Source: Actinacidiphila paucisporea
GTDB lineage: Bacteria; Actinomycetota; Actinomycetes; Streptomycetales; Streptomycetaceae
Length of the DNA: 64,000 bases
Direction of reading: 5' to 3'
Assembly: GCF_900142575.1 (NCBI RefSeq)
Contig: NZ_FRBI01000023.1
Location: 1 to 64,000 of the forward strand
Shown here: piece by piece, positions 35,276-42,263 of the stretch
How the letters are laid out: each line of letters begins with the position of its first letter
Numbering within the stretch: the stretch's first letter is position 1
Translations under genes and position numbers: made by a program
The notes under the pieces: generated by a model
What the model was told of the DNA's origin: nothing
The model's input: only the letters and a program-made list of their open reading frames with translations
Databases searched by the model: none

Positions 35276-35800
35276 CGGGCTGTGGTGGCTGGCCCACAGC
35301 GGAAAGACCAGCCAGCACAGCGTGAACCAGCAGACCATCCCGCCCGCGAGCCAGGCCGCGACCGTGTCGTGGACGGCCAGCCGCAGCACCAGCAGCAGCG
35401 AGCAGGCCATCGTGCACAGCAGCAGGAACAGGCCGAGCAGGGTCATCCGGGACGCCCACACCACCGTCTCGGGCTTGAGGCGGCGGCCGGTGAGCAGCCG
35501 GTGCATGGCCACCGGGCCGACGAGGGCCCCGGTGGTCGCCGCGCCGAGGACGACGGTGGCCACATAGAGGTGCCGGTCGGTGTCGGACAGCTGGCTGAAG
35601 CGCTGCTGGAAGACGACGGTCAGCAGGAAGCCGAAGAGGATCTGCACGCCGGTCTGGGCGACCCGCAACTCCTGGAGGAGGTCGCCCCAGCGGCGGTCGG
35701 CCCGTTCCTCTTCGGTCTCGTGCCTGCCGGGGTCGTACGGCCGGCCAGGCGGCCCCGGCTTCCCTTCCGGCTGCCCGCCCGGGGTCTGTGGTCCCGCCAT
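35264..35800 (-). CDS. DUF6328 family membrane protein
   Basis: A 178-residue protein: a charged, Pro/Gly-rich cytoplasmic N-terminus (GRHETEEERADRRWGDLLQE), then four hydrophobic helices (LFGFLLTVVFQQRF, YVATVVLGAATTGALVG, MTLLGLFLLLCTMACSLLLV, AWLAGGMVCWFTLCWLVFPL). The LLQELRVAQTGVQILFGFLL segment is the DUF6328 hallmark. The function is unknown. Its 3' end overlaps the MBL-fold gene tail to tail. Confidence 0.82.
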   Translation of the reverse strand: MAGPQTPGGQPEGKPGPPGRPYDPGRHETEEERADRRWGDLLQELRVAQTGVQILFGFLLTVVFQQRFSQLSDTDRHLYVATVVLGAATTGALVGPVAMHRLLTGRRLKPETVVWASRMTLLGLFLLLCTMACSLLLVLRLAVHDTVAAWLAGGMVCWFTLCWLVFPLWASHHSPSHD

Positions 35801-35803
35801 CCC

Positions 35804-35917
35804 TCAGCGCCCCGGCGTCCTGCTCGGCTCGGGCCCCGTCATCGCCGAGCGGCCCATGACGCCGCGCTGCCCGCGTTCGTACCGGCGCTCACGCTCGGCG
35901 CTGGAACCTCTGGGCAT
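35804..35917 (-). pseudogene. Possible remnant of a small plasmid-stabilisation-type gene
   Basis: A 37-codon frame starting MPRGSSAERERRYERGQRG. The first 15 residues resemble the N-terminus of short actinobacterial proteins annotated as plasmid stabilisation proteins, which normally go on with a longer Glu/Lys/Arg-rich region. Here similarity is lost and a stop follows. It may be a truncated copy or chance; evidence is weak. Confidence 0.25.
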
Positions 35918-36191
35918 GTGCCCCACCCTTCCCGTCACGTGCTCCCGACGACCGGCCCGCCAGGGCCTTGACCTCCGGTTACCCGGCATCACCGCCCTTG
36001 CACGCGAAAGCGCGAATTCCGTCCGGATGGTCCCGCCGCCCCCGCCTCCCCGCCCGGCCTTCCCCCGCGGGCTGTGCGCTCCGTTCCTTCCGTACGCAGC
36101 CCCGGGCCGGTACCGAGCCGGGGCCCGGCCGGGAGCCACCCTGAGTACGACGACTCATGTGCCCGGGGCGGCACGGGTGTTGAGTGGTGCC
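35918..36191. other. Intergenic, nothing recognised
   Basis: A GC-rich stretch with no supportable gene or clear promoter. Frames across it are Pro/Arg/Gly-rich and appear non-coding. Confidence 0.4.
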
Positions 36192-36563
36192 ATGAGCTAC
36201 TTACTGCCGGATTACGCGCCGATGGCCCGGGTCCCCAGGGCGTGGGTGTCGCCGCTCGTGTCCTCCCTGGTCACCCTGCCGCTGGCCTCGGTCGCCTTCC
36301 TCTACGGCTCGCTGTCCGCGATGGCCTGCGACTCCTGCGACAGCGCGGAGTCCGACCACTTCGACGCGTCCTTCATGGTCGGCTACGACGTGCTGCGGGT
36401 CGTGCTCGGCCTCTCGCTCGGCGCGCTGGTCCTGAGCTGGGCGCTGCCCTGGCGGCAGCGCAACACCTCGGTCCGGTGGGTGCTGGCCGTCCTCGCCCCC
36501 TGCCTGACGGTCATCGGCTTCGTGCTCTTCCTGGGCCTGGTCGACCGGCCCTCGGGCATGTGA
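36192..36563 (+). CDS. Small membrane protein, unknown
   Basis: A 123-residue protein with three transmembrane helices (about residues 20-42, 65-85 and 95-118) and a short extracytoplasmic loop MACDSCDSAESDHFDAS with two cysteines two apart. It resembles no family I know. The start is ATG 36192; the ribosome site is weak and an upstream GTG is possible. It stands alone between two gene-free stretches. Confidence 0.6.
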   Translation: MSYLLPDYAPMARVPRAWVSPLVSSLVTLPLASVAFLYGSLSAMACDSCDSAESDHFDASFMVGYDVLRVVLGLSLGALVLSWALPWRQRNTSVRWVLAVLAPCLTVIGFVLFLGLVDRPSGM

Positions 36564-36970
36564 GACCCCGGGTGGTCCCGGGTGGGGTGGACCGAGGGTG
36601 CGTGCCCTCTTCCGAACGCGCGTAGACAGGCGCATCATGGGGGCTTGCTCCACCCTGCACTGCCGACTCACCAGACGCATACGGCACAGCAGGAGGCCCG
36701 CCCGAGGCAGCTCCGCACGCGCGTACCGCCAGGCAAGGCAAGGCGCCACCCCCCGTAGCACCGCACCGCCGAGCGTGGCGGCACCGCAAAGGCGCGGACC
36801 ACGGACCACCCCGGCTCGACGGTCGTCATGGACGACGCAATCCCCTGGGCACCTCCCGTTCAGCGCGCCGCGGCCCCCCGTTCTGCGGCGCGGCGCACCC
36901 GTATCCGTATGCGCTGATTGTCATGCACGGGTCACATCTGCGACCTGTGTCCAACGCGAAGGGATTCGAC
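36564..36970. other. Intergenic upstream of the Cys-rich cassette
   Basis: About 400 bases with no supportable gene. The last 60 bases carry an AT-richer stretch (GCGCTGATTGTCATGCACGG) that probably belongs to the promoter of the Cys-rich protein gene. Confidence 0.4.
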
Positions 36971-37393
36971 ATGGCCTGCGGATCGACCTCCCTGTGGGCG
37001 GGCGAAGCCACCTGGTTCTGCTGCGGCAACGCCTGGGGCTCCTGCGGCAGCGCCGGCACGGGCGCCTGCGGCACCTGCCAGTCCGCCAAGAACATGGCCG
37101 CCTGGCCCAACCTCTCGGCCGCCTGCTGGGACATCACCCGGCCCGACCTGTGCGGTGAGAACATGCCGCGCCGCACCTGCGGCGCCGTCATGAACGTCCG
37201 CCACCAGTGCTCCGGCGCCACCGTCTGCGTGACGCTCGCCGACTGCGGACCGCGGACCAAGAGCTTCTGCGGCGAGGCCGCCTGCTGCAACGGCGCCTGT
37301 CGCACCAACCGGGTCATCGACCTGACCCCCTCGGCCTTCACCGCGATCGGCAGCCTCAGCTCCGGCAAGCTGCCCGTCTACATCTACGAATGA
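36971..37393 (+). CDS. Cysteine-rich double-psi beta-barrel (RlpA/expansin-like) protein
   Basis: A 140-residue protein with 17 cysteines (12%). The N-terminal part (GEATWFCCGNAWGSCGS, CGTC) leads to CGAVMNVRHQC, VCVTLADCGPRTKSFCGEAA and NRVIDLTPSAFTAIGSL. The strand order and the ADCGP and RVIDLTPSAF motifs fit a double-psi beta-barrel as in RlpA and expansin-like proteins. There is no signal peptide from ATG 36971 (GAAGGGA upstream), which is odd for a protein that looks disulfide-rich. It precedes a Tat-exported protein gene and a MauE/DoxX-like gene on the same strand. It may bind metals in the cytoplasm or leave by an unconventional route. Confidence 0.7.
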   Translation: MACGSTSLWAGEATWFCCGNAWGSCGSAGTGACGTCQSAKNMAAWPNLSAACWDITRPDLCGENMPRRTCGAVMNVRHQCSGATVCVTLADCGPRTKSFCGEAACCNGACRTNRVIDLTPSAFTAIGSLSSGKLPVYIYE

Positions 37394-37436
37394 CCTCCGT
37401 CCCGCACACCCCCTCGAAGCAGGAAGGAAGGACGAC

Positions 37437-38057
37437 ATGAGCCACAGCCAGGAATCCGGCGGGCGTCGCCTGGACCGGAGGCGCTTTCTGACCACGGCCG
37501 CCGTCGGCGGCGCCACCATCGTGGGCGCGTCCGCGCTCGGCGGGCTCGACGCCGAGGCCGCCTTCGCCGACCCGATGCCGTCGCTCGACGCGGCGATCCC
37601 CTCCGCCTTCGCCGAGGGCCGGATCGTCGCGATGAACCGCAACGTCCTGGACGTCGCCGGCTCCCACGGCGAGCGCCACCTCATCCAGCTGACCAACGCC
37701 ACCAGCATCTGGAAGCTGCGCACCACCACCGCCGAGTCCATCGAGGTCGGCGACGGCCTCTACGCGCGCGGCGCCGCCATGCCCGACGGGACGATCGCGG
37801 CCGACGCGGTGTGGGTCAACATCGTGAACGTCTACGTCACCATCCGCGGCATCGCCAAGGACCGGCTGCACCTCACCCACGGCAGCGACGAGCTGGTCGG
37901 CCACATCGTGCCCGACACGACCACCGCCTCCTACCTCGGCGGCGCGCTGACCGCCGACCTGTCGCGCACCAGGATCGGGCAGGAGGCACAGGTGCTCGGC
38001 GCCTGGCGGCCCGCGGACGGCGCCATCGACATCGCCCGCGTCTCGCTCGGGCACTGA
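37437..38057 (+). CDS. Tat-exported protein of unknown function
   Basis: A 206-residue protein with a twin-arginine signal (RRLDRRRFLTTAAVGGATIV) and a likely cleavage near residue 41. The mature part is all-beta, with two similar halves (EGRIVAMNRNVLDVAG and IRGIAKDRLHLTHGSDELVG), each followed by a metal- or ligand-like VGDGLYARGAAMPDGTIAAD or EAQVLGAWRPADGAIDIA block. It resembles DUF5666-type OB-fold repeats. Tat export implies folding before export, possibly with a cofactor. GAAGGAAGG precedes the ATG. Confidence 0.75.
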   Translation: MSHSQESGGRRLDRRRFLTTAAVGGATIVGASALGGLDAEAAFADPMPSLDAAIPSAFAEGRIVAMNRNVLDVAGSHGERHLIQLTNATSIWKLRTTTAESIEVGDGLYARGAAMPDGTIAADAVWVNIVNVYVTIRGIAKDRLHLTHGSDELVGHIVPDTTTASYLGGALTADLSRTRIGQEAQVLGAWRPADGAIDIARVSLGH

Positions 38058-38070
38058 GGGGGGCGGTGCG

Positions 38071-38970
38071 ATGATTCCGCTGGTCTCCAACCTCGCGCCG
38101 CTGGTCTGCGCGGCGCTGCTCGCCACGACCGGCGCGGCCAAGCTCTTCGGGCGGCAGACCGCCCGGCTGGCCGCGAACACCGTGCTGGTGCGGGTGTTCA
38201 ACGACGGCCGCCGCGCCACCCTGGCGCTGCGGGTGCTCGGCGGGGTCGAACTGTCCCTGGGCGCGGCCCTGCTGGCGTCACCGGTGGCGCTGCTGCCGGG
38301 TGCCGGCACGGCGTTGCTGGGCGTCGGCTTCACCGGCTACCTGGCGTACGCGAAGGCGACCGCCCCCGAGTCGTCCTGCGGGTGCAGTGCCCGCGCGGAG
38401 GGCCCGATCGGGGCGCGCTCCTTCACCAGGGCCGGGCTCGTCGTGGCCGGCGGCCTGGCGGCGGCGGGCGGCGACGCGGCCTGGTGGTCCGAGGTCTCCC
38501 GGCGGCCCGGCGGCTCCGCGCTGGTCCTGGCGGCCGCGGCGGCGATGCTGCTGGGGCTGACCGCCGACCTGGACCGGGTGTGGCTGGTGCCGCTGCGCAA
38601 GGCCAGGATCCGCGTCTTCGGCCATCCGCTGCCGCCGGCGTCCGGCGAGCGGGTGCCGGTGGCCGCCACCGTGCAGCTGCTGGAGAACTCGCTGGCCTGG
38701 CAGACCGCGATGCCGGTGGTGCGCTCGGCGCTGCTCGACCACTGGGACGACGAGGGCTGGCGGGTGCTGCGGTATGCCGGCAGCTACCGGGACGCCCGCG
38801 GTACGCACCCGGTCAGCGTGCTCTTCGCGCTCGATGTCACGCTCACCGTCGACACCGCGCCCAACCCGGCGGTGCGGGTCTCGCTGATCGACGAGGAGAC
38901 CGAGGAGGTGGTCCCCTCCTCGGTGCTCGCGCCGGTCCCGGTGCGCACACCGCTGCCGCTGGCCACCTGA
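38071..38970 (+). CDS. MauE/DoxX-like membrane protein
   Basis: A 299-residue protein. Residues 1-175 hold about five helices of the DoxX/MauE type (CAALLATTGAAKLFGRQTAR, LRVLGGVELSLGAALLAS, GVGFTGYLAYAKA), with a CGC motif (ESSCGCSARAEG) where MauE proteins carry their paired cysteines. The C-terminal 120 residues are soluble (LLDHWDDEGWRVLRYAGSYR). MauE assists disulfide formation in the Cys-rich methylamine dehydrogenase subunit. The gene starts 14 bases after the Tat protein gene, so a redox or folding role for this cassette is plausible. Confidence 0.78.
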   Translation: MIPLVSNLAPLVCAALLATTGAAKLFGRQTARLAANTVLVRVFNDGRRATLALRVLGGVELSLGAALLASPVALLPGAGTALLGVGFTGYLAYAKATAPESSCGCSARAEGPIGARSFTRAGLVVAGGLAAAGGDAAWWSEVSRRPGGSALVLAAAAAMLLGLTADLDRVWLVPLRKARIRVFGHPLPPASGERVPVAATVQLLENSLAWQTAMPVVRSALLDHWDDEGWRVLRYAGSYRDARGTHPVSVLFALDVTLTVDTAPNPAVRVSLIDEETEEVVPSSVLAPVPVRTPLPLAT

Positions 38971-39022
38971 CGGCGGCGATCCCCGGCCGGACACGCGTCC
39001 GGCCGGGGATCGCGCCGGGTTG

Positions 39023-40405
39023 TCAGGAGCCGATGGCCTGCGGGAAGCGGAAGAGCCGGTCCGGGTCGACCCGCCGCTTGATCTCCACCAGCCGCGGGTA
39101 GTTGTCCCCGTAGTAGGCGGTGCGCCAGTCCGCGAGGTCGGGGTCGGTGAAGTTCACGTACGCCCCCGCCGCCGTGTGGGGCGCCACCGAGTCGCGCAAC
39201 TCGGCCAGCCACCGCAGATGCGCGGGCACGGCCTCGGGCCCGTCCTGCTCGCCCCACGAGGTGTCCATGCTCACCAGGTAGTTGGCGTGCCGGTGCGGGA
39301 AGGCGGTGTCGGCGGGGGCGACCTTGTTGACCGCGCCGCCCCAGCCGAAGAGGGCGAAGCCGCCGCCGTCCGGGTTGCTGCCGCCGGGCCAGCGGCCCAG
39401 CCGGGCCAGCACGTCGGCGACGGCCTCGGGCGGCAGCGGGTCCACGGCGAAATGCGTGGTGGCCGCGAAGGCGCCCTCCGACGTCTCGTGCGCGAGGTAG
39501 TCCTTGGCCTCCCAGAAGGTGCGGTCGGCGATGTCCGCGCGCAGCGGCGCCGCCGCCGCGAGCACCGGGGCGAGCAGTTCCCGCAGTTCGGCCGCGGTGC
39601 CCAGGTGCATGCCGACGGCGGAGACCGTGACGCCGGAGCCGGTGGTGCTCAGGCCGAGCCGCAGTGAGCACTCCTCGGGCGCCTGGCGCATCACCTCCTG
39701 GAGCACCGCGAAGACCTCGGGCGCGTCGGCGCCGTCCCACAGCAGCAGGCAGGTGGCGGCGCCGGAGACCGGGAAGGCCCGGTAGGTGAAGGACACGTTG
39801 ACGCCGAAGTTGCCGCCGCCGCCGCCCCGGCAGGCCCAGAAGAGGTCGGCGTGGTGCTCGGCGTCGCAGGTCAGCAGGTCGCCGTCGGCGGTCACCAGGG
39901 TGGTGGCGACCAGCGCGTCCGCGGTGAGCCCGAAGGCGCGCGAGGTGGCCGCGGAGCCGCCGCCGAGGGTGAGCCCGGCGATGCCCACCGAGGCGCCGTT
40001 GCCGAGCGCGAAGGCGATCCGCTCGGGCTCCAGCGCCGCGTAGACGGCGGCCATCGAGGCGCCGCCCGCGGCGGTGACCAGGCCGCTGGAGCCGTCCGCG
40101 GTGACCGCGTCCAGCGCCCTGAGGTCCAGCACCAGGCCGGAGTTGACCGAGAAGCCGGCATAGGAGTGCCCGCCGCCGCGCGGCACGATCGGCACGCCCG
40201 TCCGCCTGGCCCACTCCACCGCCCGCCGCACGTCGGACACATCGGCGACGGCGAGCACGCCGGCGGGTGTCGTACGGGTGTGGCGCTTGTTGAACGGGGC
40301 GCTGGAGGAGTGGAATCCGGCGTCGCCGGGCCGCAGTACGCGACCCGTCACGCTCCTCTCCAGCCCCCGCCAGTCCGCCTCGGACGCCGCCGTCGCCGGT
40401 GCCAC
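39023..40405 (-). CDS. FAD-linked oxidase (berberine-bridge-like, PCMH plus BBE)
   Basis: A 460-residue flavoprotein. The FAD-binding PCMH domain has VPIVPRGGGHSYAGFSVNSG, whose His is the usual 8-alpha-histidyl FAD link, and NGASVGIAGLTLGGG. The second covalent Cys of bicovalent members is absent. The C-terminus ends in the BBE segment YVNFTDPDLADWRTAYYGDN plus YPRLVEIKRRVDPDRLFRFP. Such enzymes oxidise alcohols, amines or cyclise natural products. The GTG at 40405 has GAGGAGGTGG upstream and starts 3 bases after the preceding stop. It is the third gene of the cupin-led operon. Confidence 0.88.
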   Translation of the reverse strand: MAPATAASEADWRGLERSVTGRVLRPGDAGFHSSSAPFNKRHTRTTPAGVLAVADVSDVRRAVEWARRTGVPIVPRGGGHSYAGFSVNSGLVLDLRALDAVTADGSSGLVTAAGGASMAAVYAALEPERIAFALGNGASVGIAGLTLGGGSAATSRAFGLTADALVATTLVTADGDLLTCDAEHHADLFWACRGGGGGNFGVNVSFTYRAFPVSGAATCLLLWDGADAPEVFAVLQEVMRQAPEECSLRLGLSTTGSGVTVSAVGMHLGTAAELRELLAPVLAAAAPLRADIADRTFWEAKDYLAHETSEGAFAATTHFAVDPLPPEAVADVLARLGRWPGGSNPDGGGFALFGWGGAVNKVAPADTAFPHRHANYLVSMDTSWGEQDGPEAVPAHLRWLAELRDSVAPHTAAGAYVNFTDPDLADWRTAYYGDNYPRLVEIKRRVDPDRLFRFPQAIGS

Positions 40406-40407
40406 GG

Positions 40408-40731
40408 TCAGGCCACCTCCTCGATGTAGGAGATGCCGGTCGCCGCGTGCGGGCCGTACCTCTCCCACGCCTCGTGCAGCCGCACCCGGCCGTCCTCGGT
40501 CAGTTCGGGGGTGTTCACGCTGCGGCCGCAGACCACCTCGCCCGAGGCGAAGACCAGCGTGTAGCCCATCGACAGCGTCCCGTCGGGCCTGCGGGTGCCT
40601 GCGGTCCAGCCGCGCCGGATCGCGCCGCCGGCGACCTCCCCCCAGACGAAGTCGTCCTGCTGGTGGTAGACGGCCTCGGTCGCCGTGTCGCCGTCCGGCG
40701 CGCGGAAGCGCCGCCCGTCGTAGTCGATCAT
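40408..40731 (-). CDS. Small conserved protein, unknown
   Basis: A 107-residue protein: MIDYDGRRFRAPDGDTATEA, VYHQQDDFVWGEVAGGAIRR, GTLSMGYTLVFASGEVVCGR, and LHEAWERYGPHAATGISYIE. It looks like a small beta-barrel. Similar actinobacterial proteins are sometimes labelled N-acetylglutamate synthase without support. Its ATG overlaps the cupin stop (ATGA), and its stop abuts the oxidase start, so it is firmly part of the cupin operon. A ligand-binding or scaffold role in the pathway is possible. Confidence 0.7.
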   Translation of the reverse strand: MIDYDGRRFRAPDGDTATEAVYHQQDDFVWGEVAGGAIRRGWTAGTRRPDGTLSMGYTLVFASGEVVCGRSVNTPELTEDGRVRLHEAWERYGPHAATGISYIEEVA

Positions 40732-41144
40732 GAGGCCACCGCCTCCACACCGGCGCCGGCGGTCTCCTGCGGGAGGCCGAGGAATTCCGCGGACATCGCC
40801 CGGTCCCACCAGATCGCGTAGTAGGCGAAGTCCTCGTCGTGCTCGTTGACGACGCTGTGCTCCACGTCGGGCCTGATGTACGCCAGGTCGCCCGCCGCGA
40901 CCTCCTGGCGGCGCCCGCCCGCGACGACCGTGCCGCGGCCGGACATGACGATGAAGATCTCCCGGTCGTGGTGCGCGTGCAGCTCCGAGACGTCGCCCGG
41001 GCGCAGCACGCACCAGGCGCCGCGGAAGGGCGAGTCCAGCCCCGCCCAGGGGTGGAGGAGCTTCAGGTCGAGCCCGTGGGCTCTTTCGAGGTGGTCCGGC
41101 TCCATGGCGCGGATGGTCACGTCGGCGTGCTCGTGGTCGGTCAA
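40728..41144 (-). CDS. Stand-alone metal-binding cupin (hydrazine synthetase cupin candidate)
   Basis: A 138-residue single cupin. Motif 1 is perfect: Gly50, His56, His58, Glu62 (in ELHAHHDREIF); motif 2 supplies His96 and Asn100 (in PDVEHSVVN). In known hydrazine synthetases (Spb40, Tri28 type) a zinc cupin rearranges an O-aminoacyl hydroxylysine into an N-N bond and is fused to a MetRS-like domain. Here the cupin is separate, and a MetRS-like protein is encoded at 53022-54557. The TTG at 41142-41144 is used because GGAG lies seven bases upstream; an internal ATG (41105) would cut only the N-terminus. The gene heads an operon under a promoter block shared with the monooxygenase and MetRS operons. 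Confidence 0.78.
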   Translation of the reverse strand: MTDHEHADVTIRAMEPDHLERAHGLDLKLLHPWAGLDSPFRGAWCVLRPGDVSELHAHHDREIFIVMSGRGTVVAGGRRQEVAAGDLAYIRPDVEHSVVNEHDEDFAYYAIWWDRAMSAEFLGLPQETAGAGVEAVAS

Positions 41145-41195
41145 CGTCCCGCTCCGATCGGCTTTCTTCGACTGGGTGGCCGTGCGACAGCCCTC

Positions 41196-41254
41196 AGGCT
41201 AGAATTCGGCGACTCCCGGTCGACAGGGGAAGTCTTCCCTTTCCCACGGGAATC
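41196..41254 (-). promoter_or_regulatory. Shared promoter block A (cupin operon)
   Basis: This 59-base block matches blocks at 49268-49326 and 54717-54775 without gaps; 43 of 59 positions equal the MetRS block. In the coding direction it reads GATTCCC, 8 bases, a GGGAAGACTTCCCC palindrome, CGGGA, then a TAGCCT -10 (complement of 41196-41201). No canonical -35 is seen, which suggests activator dependence. The expected transcript start is about 45 bases before the cupin TTG. Confidence 0.75.
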
Positions 41255-41276
41255 TGCGACGGGGAAGCGGAAATAC

Positions 41277-41303
41277 GTGCACCGGGCGGGTTCCCCGGTG
41301 CAC
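41277..41303 (-). terminator. Stem-loop terminator after the response-regulator gene
   Basis: A perfect 10-bp inverted repeat, GTGCACCGGG (41277-41286) and CCCGGTGCAC (41294-41303), with a 7-base loop. It lies 20 bases past the stop of the LuxR-type gene (41323) and just ahead of shared promoter block A. Confidence 0.7.
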
Positions 41304-41322
41304 GGGGCGGGATAAAAGGCGT

Positions 41323-42099
41323 TCAGCCATGTCCGAGGCCCGCATCCCTGGCTAATACAATCGCTTGTGCGCGATCGGCCACACCGAGCTTGCCGAAGAT
41401 CGTGGAGACCCGATTGCTGATGGTCTTGGAGGCCAGTGCCAACTCCCGGGCAATGGCGGTGTTGGACTTGCCGGCCGCGATGCGGTCGAGCACGTCCCGC
41501 TCCCTGTTCGTGAGCTGCGGGAACGGGTAGTAATACTGCCCGGTGGCCGGGCGTATGAGGACGCTGAGCCGGTCGGCTATCGATTTGTCCACGATGGCCT
41601 CGCCGGCCGCGACGGCCTGGATGCCGCGCAGGATCTGGTCCGCGTTGGCCCGCTTGATGAGGTAGCCGCGGGCGCCGGCGTGCAGCGCCGAGGTGATCGA
41701 CTTGTCGTCGTCGTCCGAGCTGAAGACCAGGACACCGACGTCGGGCGTCATGCGCAGCACCCGGCTGATGACGTGCGTGCCGGTCGGCTCGTCCATCAGC
41801 GGGTCGACCACCAGCACGTCGGGCCGGCAGCGCGAGGTCTCGGCGAGCACCTCGTCGGCGGTGGCGGCCTCGCCGACCACCGATATCCCGCTGATGCGTT
41901 CGAGTACGGATCTCACGCCGTGCCGGATCGCGGGCTGGGCGTCGGCGAGCAGGACGGTGAGCGGAGCAGGAGCCCGTTGGTGCGAGTACGGCGACGGCGG
42001 CACTTCCCCTTCCGGCCGGTGGCCCGAATCCCCCTGCGGTCCCTCCGCGTGGGACGGGAGTTGCCGTTGTAATCTCGTGGTGTTTTCCTGCTGGCTCAT
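41323..42099 (-). CDS. NarL/FixJ-type response regulator (LuxR HTH)
   Basis: A 258-residue regulator. Residues 1-45 are a disordered extension. A receiver domain follows (LTVLLADAQPAIRHGVRSVL with Asp53; phospho-acceptor Asp99 in VLVVDP; GARGYLIKR with the Lys). A LuxR helix-turn-helix is at the C-terminus (LTNRERDVLDRIAAGKSNTA, IARELALASKTISNRVSTIF). No histidine kinase is encoded nearby. It sits inside the cluster between two operons that carry the shared promoter block, so it is a prime candidate for the activator of that block. AGAGGGG precedes the ATG. Confidence 0.87.
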   Translation of the reverse strand: MSQQENTTRLQRQLPSHAEGPQGDSGHRPEGEVPPSPYSHQRAPAPLTVLLADAQPAIRHGVRSVLERISGISVVGEAATADEVLAETSRCRPDVLVVDPLMDEPTGTHVISRVLRMTPDVGVLVFSSDDDDKSITSALHAGARGYLIKRANADQILRGIQAVAAGEAIVDKSIADRLSVLIRPATGQYYYPFPQLTNRERDVLDRIAAGKSNTAIARELALASKTISNRVSTIFGKLGVADRAQAIVLARDAGLGHG

Positions 42100-42263
42100 T
42101 TGCCCCTCTAAATTGGATTTCCCCCAACGTGCTGTTCATGTGGTTCAGGTCGAGCGGTACCAGGATGGGGCAGGAAACAGCGGACCGCAAGAGCCGCAGG
42201 GGCCCCCTGGTATAACGTCGGCAATTAAACTTCCTACGTTTCGGAGGAATATGCACGGGCCCA

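Noticed and set aside
36971-37393. Cys-rich protein as methylamine dehydrogenase light chain
   Set aside because: The MauE-like neighbour suggested it, but the cysteine pattern and the ADCGP and RVIDLTPSAF motifs fit a double-psi barrel, and no heavy chain or tryptophan-rich cofactor site is present.
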